Assembly (NCBI GenBank): GCA_029204225.1 | Contig: CM055103.1 | Span: 22,688,663 to 22,752,662 of the forward strand | Source: Diphasiastrum complanatum | Lineage: Eukaryota; Streptophyta; Lycopodiopsida; Lycopodiales; Lycopodiaceae | DNA: 64,000 nucleotides | Direction: 5' to 3' | Part shown: piece after piece, positions 55,031-64,000 of the stretch | Position numbering within the stretch: the stretch's first letter is position 1 | How the letters are laid out: each line of letters begins with the position of its first letter | The notes under the pieces: model-generated | Told to the model about the DNA's origin: nothing | The model's database searches: none | Seen by the model: only the letters and a program-made list of their open reading frames with translations | Translations under genes and position numbers: made by a program

Positions 55031-56187
55031 TGTTGGCTGATTCTGACGAATCCCCAAGATACTCAGACAGAGCAACTCAAGAGCACCTCTCACCTTAGAC
55101 CGAGGAGGTCTATGAGAAGACGAGACTAATGAAGACTGAGAGCCGAGTATGAGAGTTGAGAAATACTAGCAAGGAAAAAGTCAGAACTGTCTAAGCCTCA
55201 TGGTGAATCTCGGAAGATGGAATGACCATGTGGGAACTAGTATTTCTAAGCAAATGCAATAAATGCAAGTAGACCCCTCTTAAAGAAAGTAGAGTGAGCC
55301 ACCTTTTGATGGTGACCTCTAGTGGAGAACAATATTCCACTTGTAATTTGTGAAATGTGGAAATTCCACTAAGATGCCACCTAAGGAGCTCTCTTGCTTA
55401 TTTAAGAGACTCTCTCTTTGTGAAGAGGAGCTTTTTGCATTGTATCTACTCCATGCTTAATAAGAAGATTTTCCATGAGTTTGATGCTACACCAAGCTCC
55501 TTGATCATGATGGTTTTCTTGAGTGATGCCCCCATGATCATGCCCTTCCATTCATATTGTGTGTGGTTGTGGATTTAGAGTGGATTAGTTTTCTTGTTTT
55601 CCTAGTTGTGGATTAGATTTCTTATTTTCTTGTGGATAAATGTAGGAGCCAGCATTCAAGTAAACTAAATAGGCTGGATTTGTGGTGTGATTCTTGCATA
55701 TCTCTGTACAATCCAGTTCTTGATGTTCTTGGGATGTCCAAGAATCAATAGACTGGTTGGTTTCTTGATTCTTGGACTTATAACATGCTGTAGATTAGCT
55801 TTGTTTCTTGTTTTTGTCAAGTTATGCAAGGTAGCTCAGTGTTAATGTAGTGTAGGCTCTGATTTCAGTTCGTTTTAATTGTAGATAGCTGTAGAAGGAC
55901 GTTCATTGGTTTGTATGATGATCTGTGAATGAGCGTTCTTGGCTTGCATTCATGTAGAATGTAAGTGCGTTCAAGAGCGACATCCTTGAGTTGTCCTCTG
56001 ACAGGCAAGACAAGAAAATCTATACTACAGAGTTATTCAGTCCGTTTCTGCCTAGCCTGGGCATTGTAACACATAAGAAATAGTCAAGTAATGCCCAAAC
56101 GAGTCTGGTAATAGGCAAGAAATAGATCTGTAAGCAAGAAGCAGAAAAGTAAACAACAGGTCCTCTAGAGCAGGGGATCTGTCAACA
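55031..56187 (+). repeat. LTR B (complete) of E3
   Basis: 1157 bp, TGTTGGCTGATTCTGACGAA...GATCTGTCAACA, with TATA-like TTATTTAAGAGAC near 55398. A purine tract precedes it and E2 third-ORF sequence follows, showing that the element is inserted in E2. Confidence 0.9.
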
Positions 56188-56188
56188 G

Positions 56189-57254
56189 TTTTCGTGGTAT
56201 CTTCCAGCATGATCTTCTCTTGCTTGGCCACAATGTTTTCAAAATTTTTCTTTTCAGCCTCTCGTTCTTGGTTAGCCTTACATATTTTTCCATTCGGATG
56301 GCCGAGGCCTATGGGGCCTGGAATTGAATATCCTCGGGCTTGACTAGAGGAGCGTCGACTGTCATTGCACCCGATGATCCATCTTGTACTTGGTCGATTT
56401 GGACCGTCTGGTGCTTCAGTTGCTGCTGGACCTCTTTCAGAGTGGTCTTCTGTCTCTCTTTCTTTTTCTTTGGCCAGCCTCTGATGATGTGTAATTGTCT
56501 TGATGCTGGACCTTGCTCACGAGCATTTGATATTGGCTAACCAACCAATGCATATGGTAGCTCATTTCGGATAGGCCGATCATTGAGCATTTGGCTGCTT
56601 CGGTGAGCTTCTCAGGGTTAGTAAGGGTTGGGTACTGATCTGGAGTGTGGGATGGTGAGGCTAAACCAAAAAATAAACGTGGTGTTAGAGCTGAAGATGG
56701 AGGTGGAGGTGGAGGTGGAGGTAGTGGAGGGATGATGTTAGTAACTATTGTGGTGGTGGTTGTTAGTGGAGGGGTCAGACTTCTTCCTGGTTGCTTTCCC
56801 TTCTTTGGCTTGTCGTCGCTTATTTCCATCAGGTCCGCAGCATCAAAATATTGCGATGTGTCCAATGTGTGGACTTGTTGGGCCTGTGGTTGTTGGTCTT
56901 GTGGTTGTTGAGCCGCTTCCGTGACCTGGGGACTGGATATCCCCACTCCTCCCCCCCCAAAAAAAAAACTTGTGCCAGTGGTGATGTTGGTGGCGTTGGC
57001 GTAGTAATCAGTGTGTGTGGGGTGGTGACTTGATATGGCTGACCTGTGACTTGAGATACTGTCGTGTCAGGTGCTGGTGTAGAGGTAGTTGCTCCATCAC
57101 CCCCGTCGATGACATGTGAGGGTGGTGAGTGTTGTTGTGAGGCCGTGGATGAGCTTCCATCATATGAGGTGGAACCATCTAAAACTGATCCCACTGGTGA
57201 TGTGCTTCCAGCTTGAAGCTTTTTTTGCATCCTTTGTTGCCTTGTGTCTGGCAA
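56189..57254 (-). pseudogene. E2 third ORF (Pro/Gln/Ser-rich, coiled coil)
   Basis: Two overlapping frames (57254-56829 and 56946-56437) are joined by a frameshift at a C8A10-type run (56949-56968). Composition is Ser/Thr/Pro/Gln-rich with a Pro run and a basic end (GQRKRKRDRRP). A coiled-coil-like stretch follows (EVQQQLKHQTVQIDQVQDG; NFENIVAKQEKIMLEDT) and is cut by LTR B. Position matches the E1 third ORF; similarity is only in general character. Confidence 0.5.
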
Positions 57255-58380
57255 CTGGGCCTTGGAGGTATCGGCCTCTTGAGCTCCGGAGGTTGCAGCT
57301 GCTTGTGGGTCCGGTTGTGGGCTTCTTTGCTTCTATACCAGAGGGAGAATACTGGTGTTTACTCGTTTAGGCTAGGATCCCAATGGTGAAGTGGCCCTTG
57401 ATCGTGTACGCTTGGACTTTGTTGACTCAATGGGAGTTTCCCATGCCTTGTCCACAAGCTGCAAGTGTTGTTGAAGCTTTGGCCCGTTCTGGACTTGATT
57501 GCTTCGACTCGATACCCGTCCTTGTTTTTTCACTTGGCCACGGATGGGTCAACGAATTTGAAATATGTTGTATGCTCGATTTTTTTAAGTGCCTGGTGAC
57601 AACATTGGGTCCTCTTGGGAACCCAAAAGGTTGCAAGTCGGCCGGTGCAAATGATATGTTGTAAGAGAGCGTCCGTTGAGATGTGAGTGGAGGGTGTGGG
57701 CTGAGATGTGATGGAAAGGTGTCGGCTGAGATGTAATGGAAAGGAATGGTCTATGAGGAACTGAGATTGGGAAGGAAGGTGTGTGAAAGTGGAGGTGTTG
57801 TGGATAGAAGGGTATGGAGGATGTGTGACAAACGAAGTATGGTGTAAACAATGGAAGGTAGAAGTCCCGAAAAAGAAGATGTCGGTATATGTTTGTGACT
57901 AAGCGGAAGGGATGAAGATATTGGGAGATGTAAAGAAAGTAGCTTTCAATGAAAACGGGTGTTGGAGATGATGAAAGAAAAGTGTGTATGATTAAAAGAT
58001 GATACTCAATAGTGTAACGGAAGTGTGTGAAATGTGTGCGTGACACTACCCCTCAGCATGCAAAATGTTTTAAATGCCTTGTTCTCCATTGGCGATATTA
58101 GGGTTTAGAGACTGTTTGTGATGGTGCTCTCAATGGAAAACACACTAGGATGGCTGATACTGGGTGGAGATGGTGTGGAAGCAACCACTTATGCATGAAA
58201 GAGAGAGCGCCAGGATCGTGTAGGAGAGCCAAAAAATCGCCAGTAGATCGTCGCCAAAGAGCTCCAGAGTTTGCAGTTCGCTGAGGTGCAAATGGCGTCG
58301 AGGTGATGGCATTTATGGACACTGTCGACTGGGTTTGGGCGCGATGGGACGTGTCTGTTCGTTGGATTTTGAATGAGAAG

Positions 58381-58680
58381 CGTCGGTCGAGATTTGATGG
58401 AGTTGTGTCGGTCGAGATCTGATAGAGTCACATCGGTCGAGATCTGATAGAGTCGCGTCGGTCGAGATCTGATAGAGTCGCGTCGGTCGAGATTTGAGAG
58501 AGTCGCGTCGGTCGAGATCTGATAAAAATCCATCGGTTGAGATTTGAACGAATCCCGTCAGTTGAGATTTGAGCGGATCCCATCGGTTTAGATTTGAGCG
58601 GATCCCGTCGGTTGAGATTTGAGCGAAACATCCGTTGAGATTTGAGTGGATCCCGTCGGTTGAGATTTGACAAAATTCCA
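58381..58680 (-). repeat. Minisatellite with core TCTCGACCG/TCTCAACCG in E2
   Basis: Twelve units of about 25 bp, plus-strand form CGTCGGTCGAGATCTGATAG / CCGTCGGTTGAGATTTGAGC. The reverse complement has the same core as the E3 leader array. Related units also occur near 57690-57740. Confidence 0.9.
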
Positions 58681-58874
58681 ATATGAAGGAATGGATCTGT
58701 GTGATGCAAGTGAATAACTTCAAGTTGAAAATATGACTGTGGCCCAGAGTAGAAGTTCTTATGAAAAGAGTGTATCCCCAGGAATGTTTGTATGCCTGAG
58801 ATACCAGTTAGACAGAGATGATGTGGCTAAAGTGTGAGAATCATATCCAATGGTGTAGCCTATCATTTGTTGAT

Positions 58875-60482
58875 CTAGAACATCCATGACCCATGAGTAT
58901 GTACAGGAAGAAGAGAATGCATAGAAAGTACATAAGTAATGGTATGAAGTATAAACAAGGAACGAGGTGAAAAATAGGCATGCAAAACTAGAACTACAAG
59001 CAAGAACATAAGAAAAATAGAAAGAAAGAATAAAAAATGTAAAATATATACTAGGGAAAAGATGCTAAATTGGGTCACAAAAAACAACTCTTTGTTATAC
59101 CGCCTTAGACGACCACCATTTACGACAGTGTCTAGGAGGATTCCATCAAGTGTTTGCAACTAGACTGCACCTTTAGGAAAGATTTTATTAATAACATACG
59201 GCCCCTCACTTCTGAATTTCAATTTGTCGGGGTGCTTCTTTGATGTATAAAGAAGCACCTGGTCACCTAAATGTAGATCTTTATTGCGTAGGTGACGGTC
59301 ATGCCAGGCCTTTTGGCGTCATTTGTTAACTAGTTGTGCGTGGTAAGATATTAGTCTCGTCTCGATAATTGGGCTAACGTAAATAGCCTAGTTTTGACTT
59401 GCTGTTCGATTGCAGCTTTTTCACAGAGATCTGTTGAAAAAGTTTCCATGACTCGTAATGATGGGACTAAGAATTATACTGGCATTATCGCCTCTTGACC
59501 ATATACTAAGTGGAAAGGGGTAACCCACCCAATGGCTTTATTCGGGGTGGGGTGGGAAGCCCAAACAACTAAGAAAAGTTTTGTTCACCAATCAGAACGA
59601 CTGGTTTCAACTATCTTGGTCAAAATTTTACATATCGTCTTGTTAGTTGATTCAGCTTGGCCATTACATCTAGGGTAGTACGGTGTACTTTTTATGTGAA
59701 CAACAAGGTAATGGCGTAGGAGTTATCAATGACAACATTTAAAAAATGCATGCCACGATCACTAACTAGCTCAATGGGATGGCCAAAACGTGTAATAATG
59801 TTTTCGTAAAAAAAATGCGTGACTGTTTTGCGTTGGCGTCATTCGTTGCTCGAGCCTCCACCCACTTAGTGGCGTAATCTGTGGCTATGAGGATGTAACG
59901 AGCTTGGGTATGTTTTGCTACTGGACTGATTGGTCCAACAAAGTCAATTTCCTACTTATGGAAGGCTTTGTCTTCTATAATGGGAGTCAGTGGTGTGAAG
60001 TTTGCTTTGTTGTTTTTCTTGGCTCGTTGACAGACATCACACGCTTTAATGACAGCAAACGTGCCCTTAAACCAATATGGCCACCACAGTCATGCTCGAA
60101 GGATAATCTTCGCTGTGGCTTCAGCAAAAAAGTGGCCACCTCCAATGCCCTCATGAGCCTGAGATATGATAGGTCGTATCTCAGATTCATAAGCACATCG
60201 GCAAATGATACGGTCAATGCCCCTTTTGTAAAGTTGTCCCGCAATTAACTGAAAGGGCACTGCTTTTAGCAAAAAATTTCTTTTTGCTGCCGTACTCAGG
60301 CCTTCTTTGAGTCTGTCTGTTGTGAGGAGCTGAGTGATTTCCTCAGCCCATAAGGGTGTAGCATCGATCTGAAAAAAGGCATGCACCAGGGAGATCATCG
60401 TTGACTGGTGCAGTTGCTTTTTCAGCACTTGGTAGTCTAGAAAGGTGGTCCGCCATGAAATGTTGGGTCTCTTTCCGAACAA
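58875..60482 (-). pseudogene. E2 integrase
   Basis: The zinc domain is partly visible (PIISQAHEGIGGGHF, then KACDVCQRAKKN). The core reads IDFVGPISPVAKHTQARYIL, IATDYATKWVEARATND and LVSDRGMHF. The region of the catalytic Glu is frameshifted and worn. The C-terminal end is LLDTVVNGGRLRRYNKE (near 59130-59080). Multiple frames; dead. Confidence 0.78.
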
Positions 60483-60945
60483 CTATGCGAAAATTAAATT
60501 TCTCTAAAATCAATAGCCATCGAGCTATACGTCCCGTTTTACAGGGTTTATTAACAATATATAGAAGAGCTTGATGGTCTGTGTAGAACGCAAAGGTCTG
60601 GCCTAATAAATAATGTCTTAGTTGTTGCACAGCATAGACCATCGCTAATGCTTCTCTCTCGGTGGTTGTATAGTTTACTTCAGCAGGCACCAGTTGTCTG
60701 CTCAAGAAACGTATTGAGAAGTCTTTGCCATACTTGCCCGGTTGCGCAAGAAGACCTGCAATGGCATACTTACTTGCGTCAGTATGCACATGGAACTCTT
60801 TCGTGTAATCTAGCGAGCGGAGTATGGGAGATCTGATGTAACAGATCTTGAAAGGCCAGTTGCATGACCCTTTGGAACGTTGAAGGGGTGTTGCATAAGC
60901 CAAAAGGCATAATGTTATAAGCATAAACACCGTTCTCTGTTGCAA
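60343..60945 (-). pseudogene. E2 RNase H
   Basis: HVHTDASKYAIAGLLAQPGK, FLSRQLVPAEVNYTTTEREA, YAVQQLRHYLLGQTFAFYTD and HFMADHLSRLPS show all RNase H blocks in one frame. Upstream the frame joins RT only after a large deletion. Confidence 0.85.
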
Positions 60946-61566
60946 AGGCCATTTTAAATTTATCTTCAGGGGCTATTTGAACAAGAAAATACTAGCTAAA
61001 TCCATCCAAGAAGCTAAAAGCTTCAGCTCCTGCATTTCCTCTAGGATTTGGGTCGTTAAAGGCAAGGAAAAATGGTCTTTCTTCGTAACCGCATTAAGGT
61101 TTTTGAGATTGACATAGATACGAAGCTTGTCGTTTTTCATGGGTACAACCACAATGGGTGATACCCAATCAATATGTTAAATCTCATAAATAAAGCCAAC
61201 ATCCAACAATTTCTTAATAACTTCGTCGATCCTCTCACGATAGACAGAGTTAGATCGATAGGGTTTAGCCCTAATAGACTTAGAATTGGCTTCTAAAGGA
61301 ATCCTATGGACGACTATTGCAGGTGGGATTCCTTTCACTTCTGTATAATTCCATGCTAGATATAGGAGTACATGTTCATCCGTCATGTCTACATCATCCA
61401 TGGAAAGAATACCTTCTTTCGAAACATGGGCGGTAGAGACCATAGGTTCTCCTGGGCACCACGCTATAGGAATCGGGTCAATCATCATAAGTGGGATGAT
61501 GGGTGTGTCAATGTATGAAGAGGATGGGAGAATATCCACATTGCTGTGGCAGTTTCGATACGACAT
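60946..61566 (-). pseudogene. E2 reverse transcriptase with palm/thumb deletion
   Basis: The fingers are recognisable (VHRIPLEANSKSIRAKPYRS, DEVIKKLLDVGFIYEI, WVSPIVVVPMKNDKLRIYVN, LKNLNAVTKKDHFSLPLTTQ). The palm breaks after an MPFGLCNTPSTFQRVMQLAF-like stretch and runs almost at once into the RNase H linker (RSPILRSLDYTKEFHV). The YxDD box and thumb are missing, so no polymerase activity is possible. Confidence 0.8.
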
Positions 61567-61594
61567 CGATTGGAATCAGCATAGTCCACAGTGG

Positions 61595-62401
61595 CTAGTG
61601 CTGACCCCAATTGATTATGTTCGTGGATCTCGTATAGTGACCTTTTGGTTGGATCGGGACGCTATCTGATTCGTCGTATGTTGTGGATGACCAATCATCG
61701 TATACCTTGGCGAGCTTGCCATGGCCTGTTGAGTCAACCGTGACTCGTTTATCGTGGTTACCAAAGGTAATTTTGCTATGCTTCCAATCTTGGACAACAC
61801 CTGCCATCTGGAGCTAGGGTGTACCAAGAAGGAGTTTACATGTATTGTTATCTTCTGGTAAATCTAAGATGACACAATCTATCACAAATTTGACACCTGC
61901 TATACGAATTTTTATATTTGATAAATGACCAGCAGGGTCAGTAACTCGTTGATCAGCCATGCGAAGTTTATATCGTGGTTGATCGAGGGTATGGAAGCCC
62001 CATGACTTTGCCAATGACAAAGCCATTATATTAACGTCTGATCCGCTATCTAGGATAGCAAATACTGCAGGATAGTCTTTATAGGACAAAGGTAGGGTGC
62101 TGCTAGTCCCCTTAGCAACACCTATATTCAACAGATTCATAGGAATCTGGGGAATTTCAGGAATCTCTTCTGTTTCCCGTTGTTCATCAGGAATAGTAGG
62201 CAGCTGAAAATTTCGATGAATATAACGTTGAAGCCCAGTGAAGGATTTTATTGCGGTATGAAAAAGACATGGTGAGTTGAGCTTGCAAGAGGTCAAAAAA
62301 TACTTCAAGTCCCTATAGGGATTGCTCCTTTTTGGGGATATGAGCTGATAATAGACTTTCTGTATGTTCTTCCTCTCGCAAAAACTCATCTCGAAACTCA
62401 T
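61595..62401 (-). pseudogene. E2 aspartic protease
   Basis: FAILDSGSDVNIMALSLAK carries an intact DSG site. RYKLRMADQRVTDPAGHLSN, IAGVKFVIDCVILDLPEDN and KLLLGTP follow, then a stop. The domain tail is in other frames (HSKITFGNHDKRVTV). It has a single protease copy, unlike E1. Confidence 0.82.
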
Positions 62402-62875
62402 TGTATTGCCGTTGTTCCACTTTTGGGTCTGGGTAATCTTTTGGTAATGTGGAAGCCGTCAAGTGGCTTCCCTGGGGGTCAGCTGATTTGACATTATTTT
62501 GCTGCTGTTCTTGTTGTTGACATTGTGCTCTAGTGAGAACTCTAACAGGTTCGGATGATATACGACGTGCTGGAAGAATCCTGTGAGGTTGTTTAGGACA
62601 ATCCTTGAAACTGTTTTTACGGACACAATCGGGACATTCCGCATGGTATTGGTTTTTAACTTTACAGTCAGCCATGAAAAGTCTCATTTCACCACAAATA
62701 AAGCAGTGGTTGCTCATTGGGGGTGGCAATAGCATAACCATCTTCGATGGCTAGCTGTGCTGGATTTTCTGGTGGTGTTGAATACTCATCTCGTTTGCAT
62801 GAGCATGAGTTGTCGGTTTGATAATGTTGAGAACTAACAGATGGAAGTGTTGTATCTTGATGACATGTTCATGAT
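62313..62875 (-). pseudogene. E2 gag fragment
   Basis: It reads AIEDGYAIATP-like sequence upstream, then CFICGEMRLFMADC, in which the knuckle His is Leu, then QYHAECPDCVRKNSFKDC and HRILPARRISSEPVRV. A Gln-rich linker follows. It is truncated on the 5' side by LTR C at 62876. Confidence 0.8.
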
Positions 62876-64000
62876 TGTTGGCTGATTCTGACGAATCCCC
62901 AAGATACTTGGATAGAGCTACCCAAGAGCACCTCTCACCTTAGATCGAGGAGGTCTTTGAGAAGACGAGACAAACGAAGACTGAGAGCCGAGTATGAGAG
63001 CCGAGGAATACTAGTAGTAAGGACAAGCAAGAATTGTGTAAGCCTCGTGGTGAATCCCGAAAGCTGAAATGACCATGTAGAAACTATTATTTCTAGGCAA
63101 ATGTAATAAATGCAAGTAGACCCCTCTTAAAGAAAGCAGAGTGAGCCACCTTTTGATGGTGACCTCTAGTGGAGAGCATTATTCCACTTGGAATTTGTGA
63201 AATGTGGAAATTCCACTAGGATGCCACCTAAGGAGCTCTCTTGCTTATTTAAGAGACTCCCTCTTTGTGAAGTGGAGCTTTTTGTGAAATGTACATACTC
63301 CATGCTGAAATGAGAAGAGCCTCTACGAGTTTTGGTGCATCCATTGAGCTCCTTGACCATGTTTGTTTCTTGAGTGAATGCATTCATGATCTTGCCTCTC
63401 CCTCCTTTGTGTAGAGTGGATTAGATTTGCTGCTTTTCTAGAGTGGATTAGCTTTCTTTTCTTGTTTGTGGATTAATGTAGGATTCAGCATTCAAGTAAA
63501 CTAAATAGGCTAGAAATGTGGTATAAATCTTGCATATCCTCCAACATTCTAGTTCTTGATGTTCTTGGGATGTCCAAGAATCAAAAGACTGGTTGGTTTT
63601 GTGATTCTTGGACTTCTAAAGTGTTGTAGATTAATTCTTGTTTCAGCTTTGTGGATTAATGCAAGTGTAGCTCAGTTTTAGTAAAGTGTAGGATCTGATT
63701 CAGTTCCTTTTTAGAGTAGGTAGCTGTAGAATCTATTGAATATTCATTTGGGCTGTATGCTGATCTATAAATGAATGCTCATGGCTTGCATCTCTGTTTG
63801 AATGTGAGTGTTTTCAAGAGAGAACGACCCTGAGTTGTCCTCTGACAGACAGCAGGACAAAATTACTACAACGTCAATCCGTCCATTCTACCCGTTTTGG
63901 GCATTCTAATATCAAGAACACATCTAATGAATGCCACAAAGCCTGGTAACAGGCAGACACAGTTCAGAAGAAGAAGCGAAAAAGTAACTAACAGATCCTC
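62876..64000 (+). repeat. LTR C, start of another plus-strand element (runs off the window)
   Basis: TGTTGGCTGATTCTGACGAA... aligns with LTR B over its length. About 20 bp of the expected end are beyond the window. It is inserted in E2 gag. It may be the 5' LTR of a further element or a solo LTR. Confidence 0.85.

Larger units (their letters stand above)
50607..56187 (+). mobile_element. E3: non-autonomous Ty3/gypsy element (gag only)
   Basis: LTR A, a possible primer site (TTTGACCCGTTGCC at 51531), a leader with a minisatellite, a gag fragment with zinc knuckle (52303-52557), coiled-coil and Lys-rich frames (54.0-54.6 kb), a polypurine-like tract (ATTAGGGGTGGGATAA, 55015-55030) and LTR B. 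No protease, RT or integrase is visible. LTR orientation, primer site and purine tract all agree on the plus strand. The interior is 3.5 kb. Confidence 0.82.
56188..62875 (-). mobile_element. E2: Ty3/gypsy gag-pol element, bounded by E3 and LTR C
   Basis: The minus-strand order is gag (62.87-62.31 kb), protease, RT, RNase H, integrase (to 58875), a minisatellite region and a Pro/Gln-rich third ORF cut at 56188. Both ends are cut exactly at LTR termini of plus-oriented elements, as expected if those inserted into E2. RT has lost most of palm and thumb. It is a relative of E1 and shares its gag subtype with E3. Confidence 0.83.

Noticed and set aside
57585-58046. 153-codon minus-strand frame rich in His/Pro/Ser/Thr
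   Set aside because: It lies in repeat-rich E2 3' sequence, has no domain, and its composition follows the DNA bias.
41190-62875. Endogenous pararetrovirus (caulimovirid) copies
   Set aside because: Both elements have integrase with D-D-E motifs and LTR-type ends and no movement-protein-like region, so Ty3/gypsy fits.
56188-64000. E2 as the inverted interior of one element flanked by LTRs B and C
   Set aside because: After inversion there would be no primer site next to LTR B and no purine tract next to LTR C. Insertion of two plus-strand elements into E2 explains the exact LTR edges more simply.

Overview
This window looks like nuclear DNA from a vascular plant with a large, repeat-rich genome. 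The reasons are GT-AG introns, a plant-type sphingolipid phosphatase gene, initiator-tRNA-Met primer sites on LTR elements, and Ty1/copia, Ty3/gypsy, LINE, TRIM and MITE-like sequences. I cannot name the species; a fern or gymnosperm is a guess from intron size and repeat load only.

The one convincing host gene is on the minus strand. It encodes a sphingoid-base-1-phosphate phosphatase (lipid phosphate phosphatase delta, LPP-delta/SPP type). Its first coding exon is at 33044-33238. Five downstream exons, with correct splice signals and continuous phase, lie at 2063-2193, 1761-1864, 1330-1458, 969-1084 and 320-757 (stop codon). One middle exon of about 50-60 residues was not found, so the roughly 31-kb interval 2194-33043 is one giant intron, or two with a hidden exon.

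That interval is a TE graveyard. Two joined partial copia copies lie at 4.88-7.78 kb. A Ty3/gypsy chromovirus (7781-15751) is inserted in the integrase of the second copy, with a 5-bp target duplication, and it carries a 5'-truncated LINE. The broken copia resumes at 15.76-16.34 kb. A 404-bp TRIM at 17682-18085 carries a tRNA-like gene in each LTR. Degenerate gag, copia RNase H and antisense gypsy pieces fill 18-26.9 kb. A third copia copy is at 27.25-29.63 kb and an antisense relative of the chromovirus at 29.66-31.25 kb.

Upstream of the phosphatase (33.2-40.2 kb) are a short promoter-like stretch, minisatellites, a MITE-like foldback (34451-34833) and a complete non-coding LTR element of LARD type (35346-40178) with long LTRs, a perfect primer site and a 5-bp target duplication.

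From 41.2 to 64.0 kb the sequence is Ty3/gypsy DNA of one broad family. E1 (minus, 41.2-50.6 kb) has gag with three zinc knuckles, two successive aspartic protease domains, RT, RNase H, integrase and a third ORF. E3 (plus, 50.6-56.2 kb) is a non-autonomous gag-only element. E2 (minus, 56.2-62.9 kb) is a second gag-pol copy with most of the RT palm and thumb deleted. A further plus-strand LTR starts at 62876 and runs off the window. E2 and E3 share a minisatellite with the core TCTCAACCG. All coding TEs are broken by stops, frameshifts or deletions.
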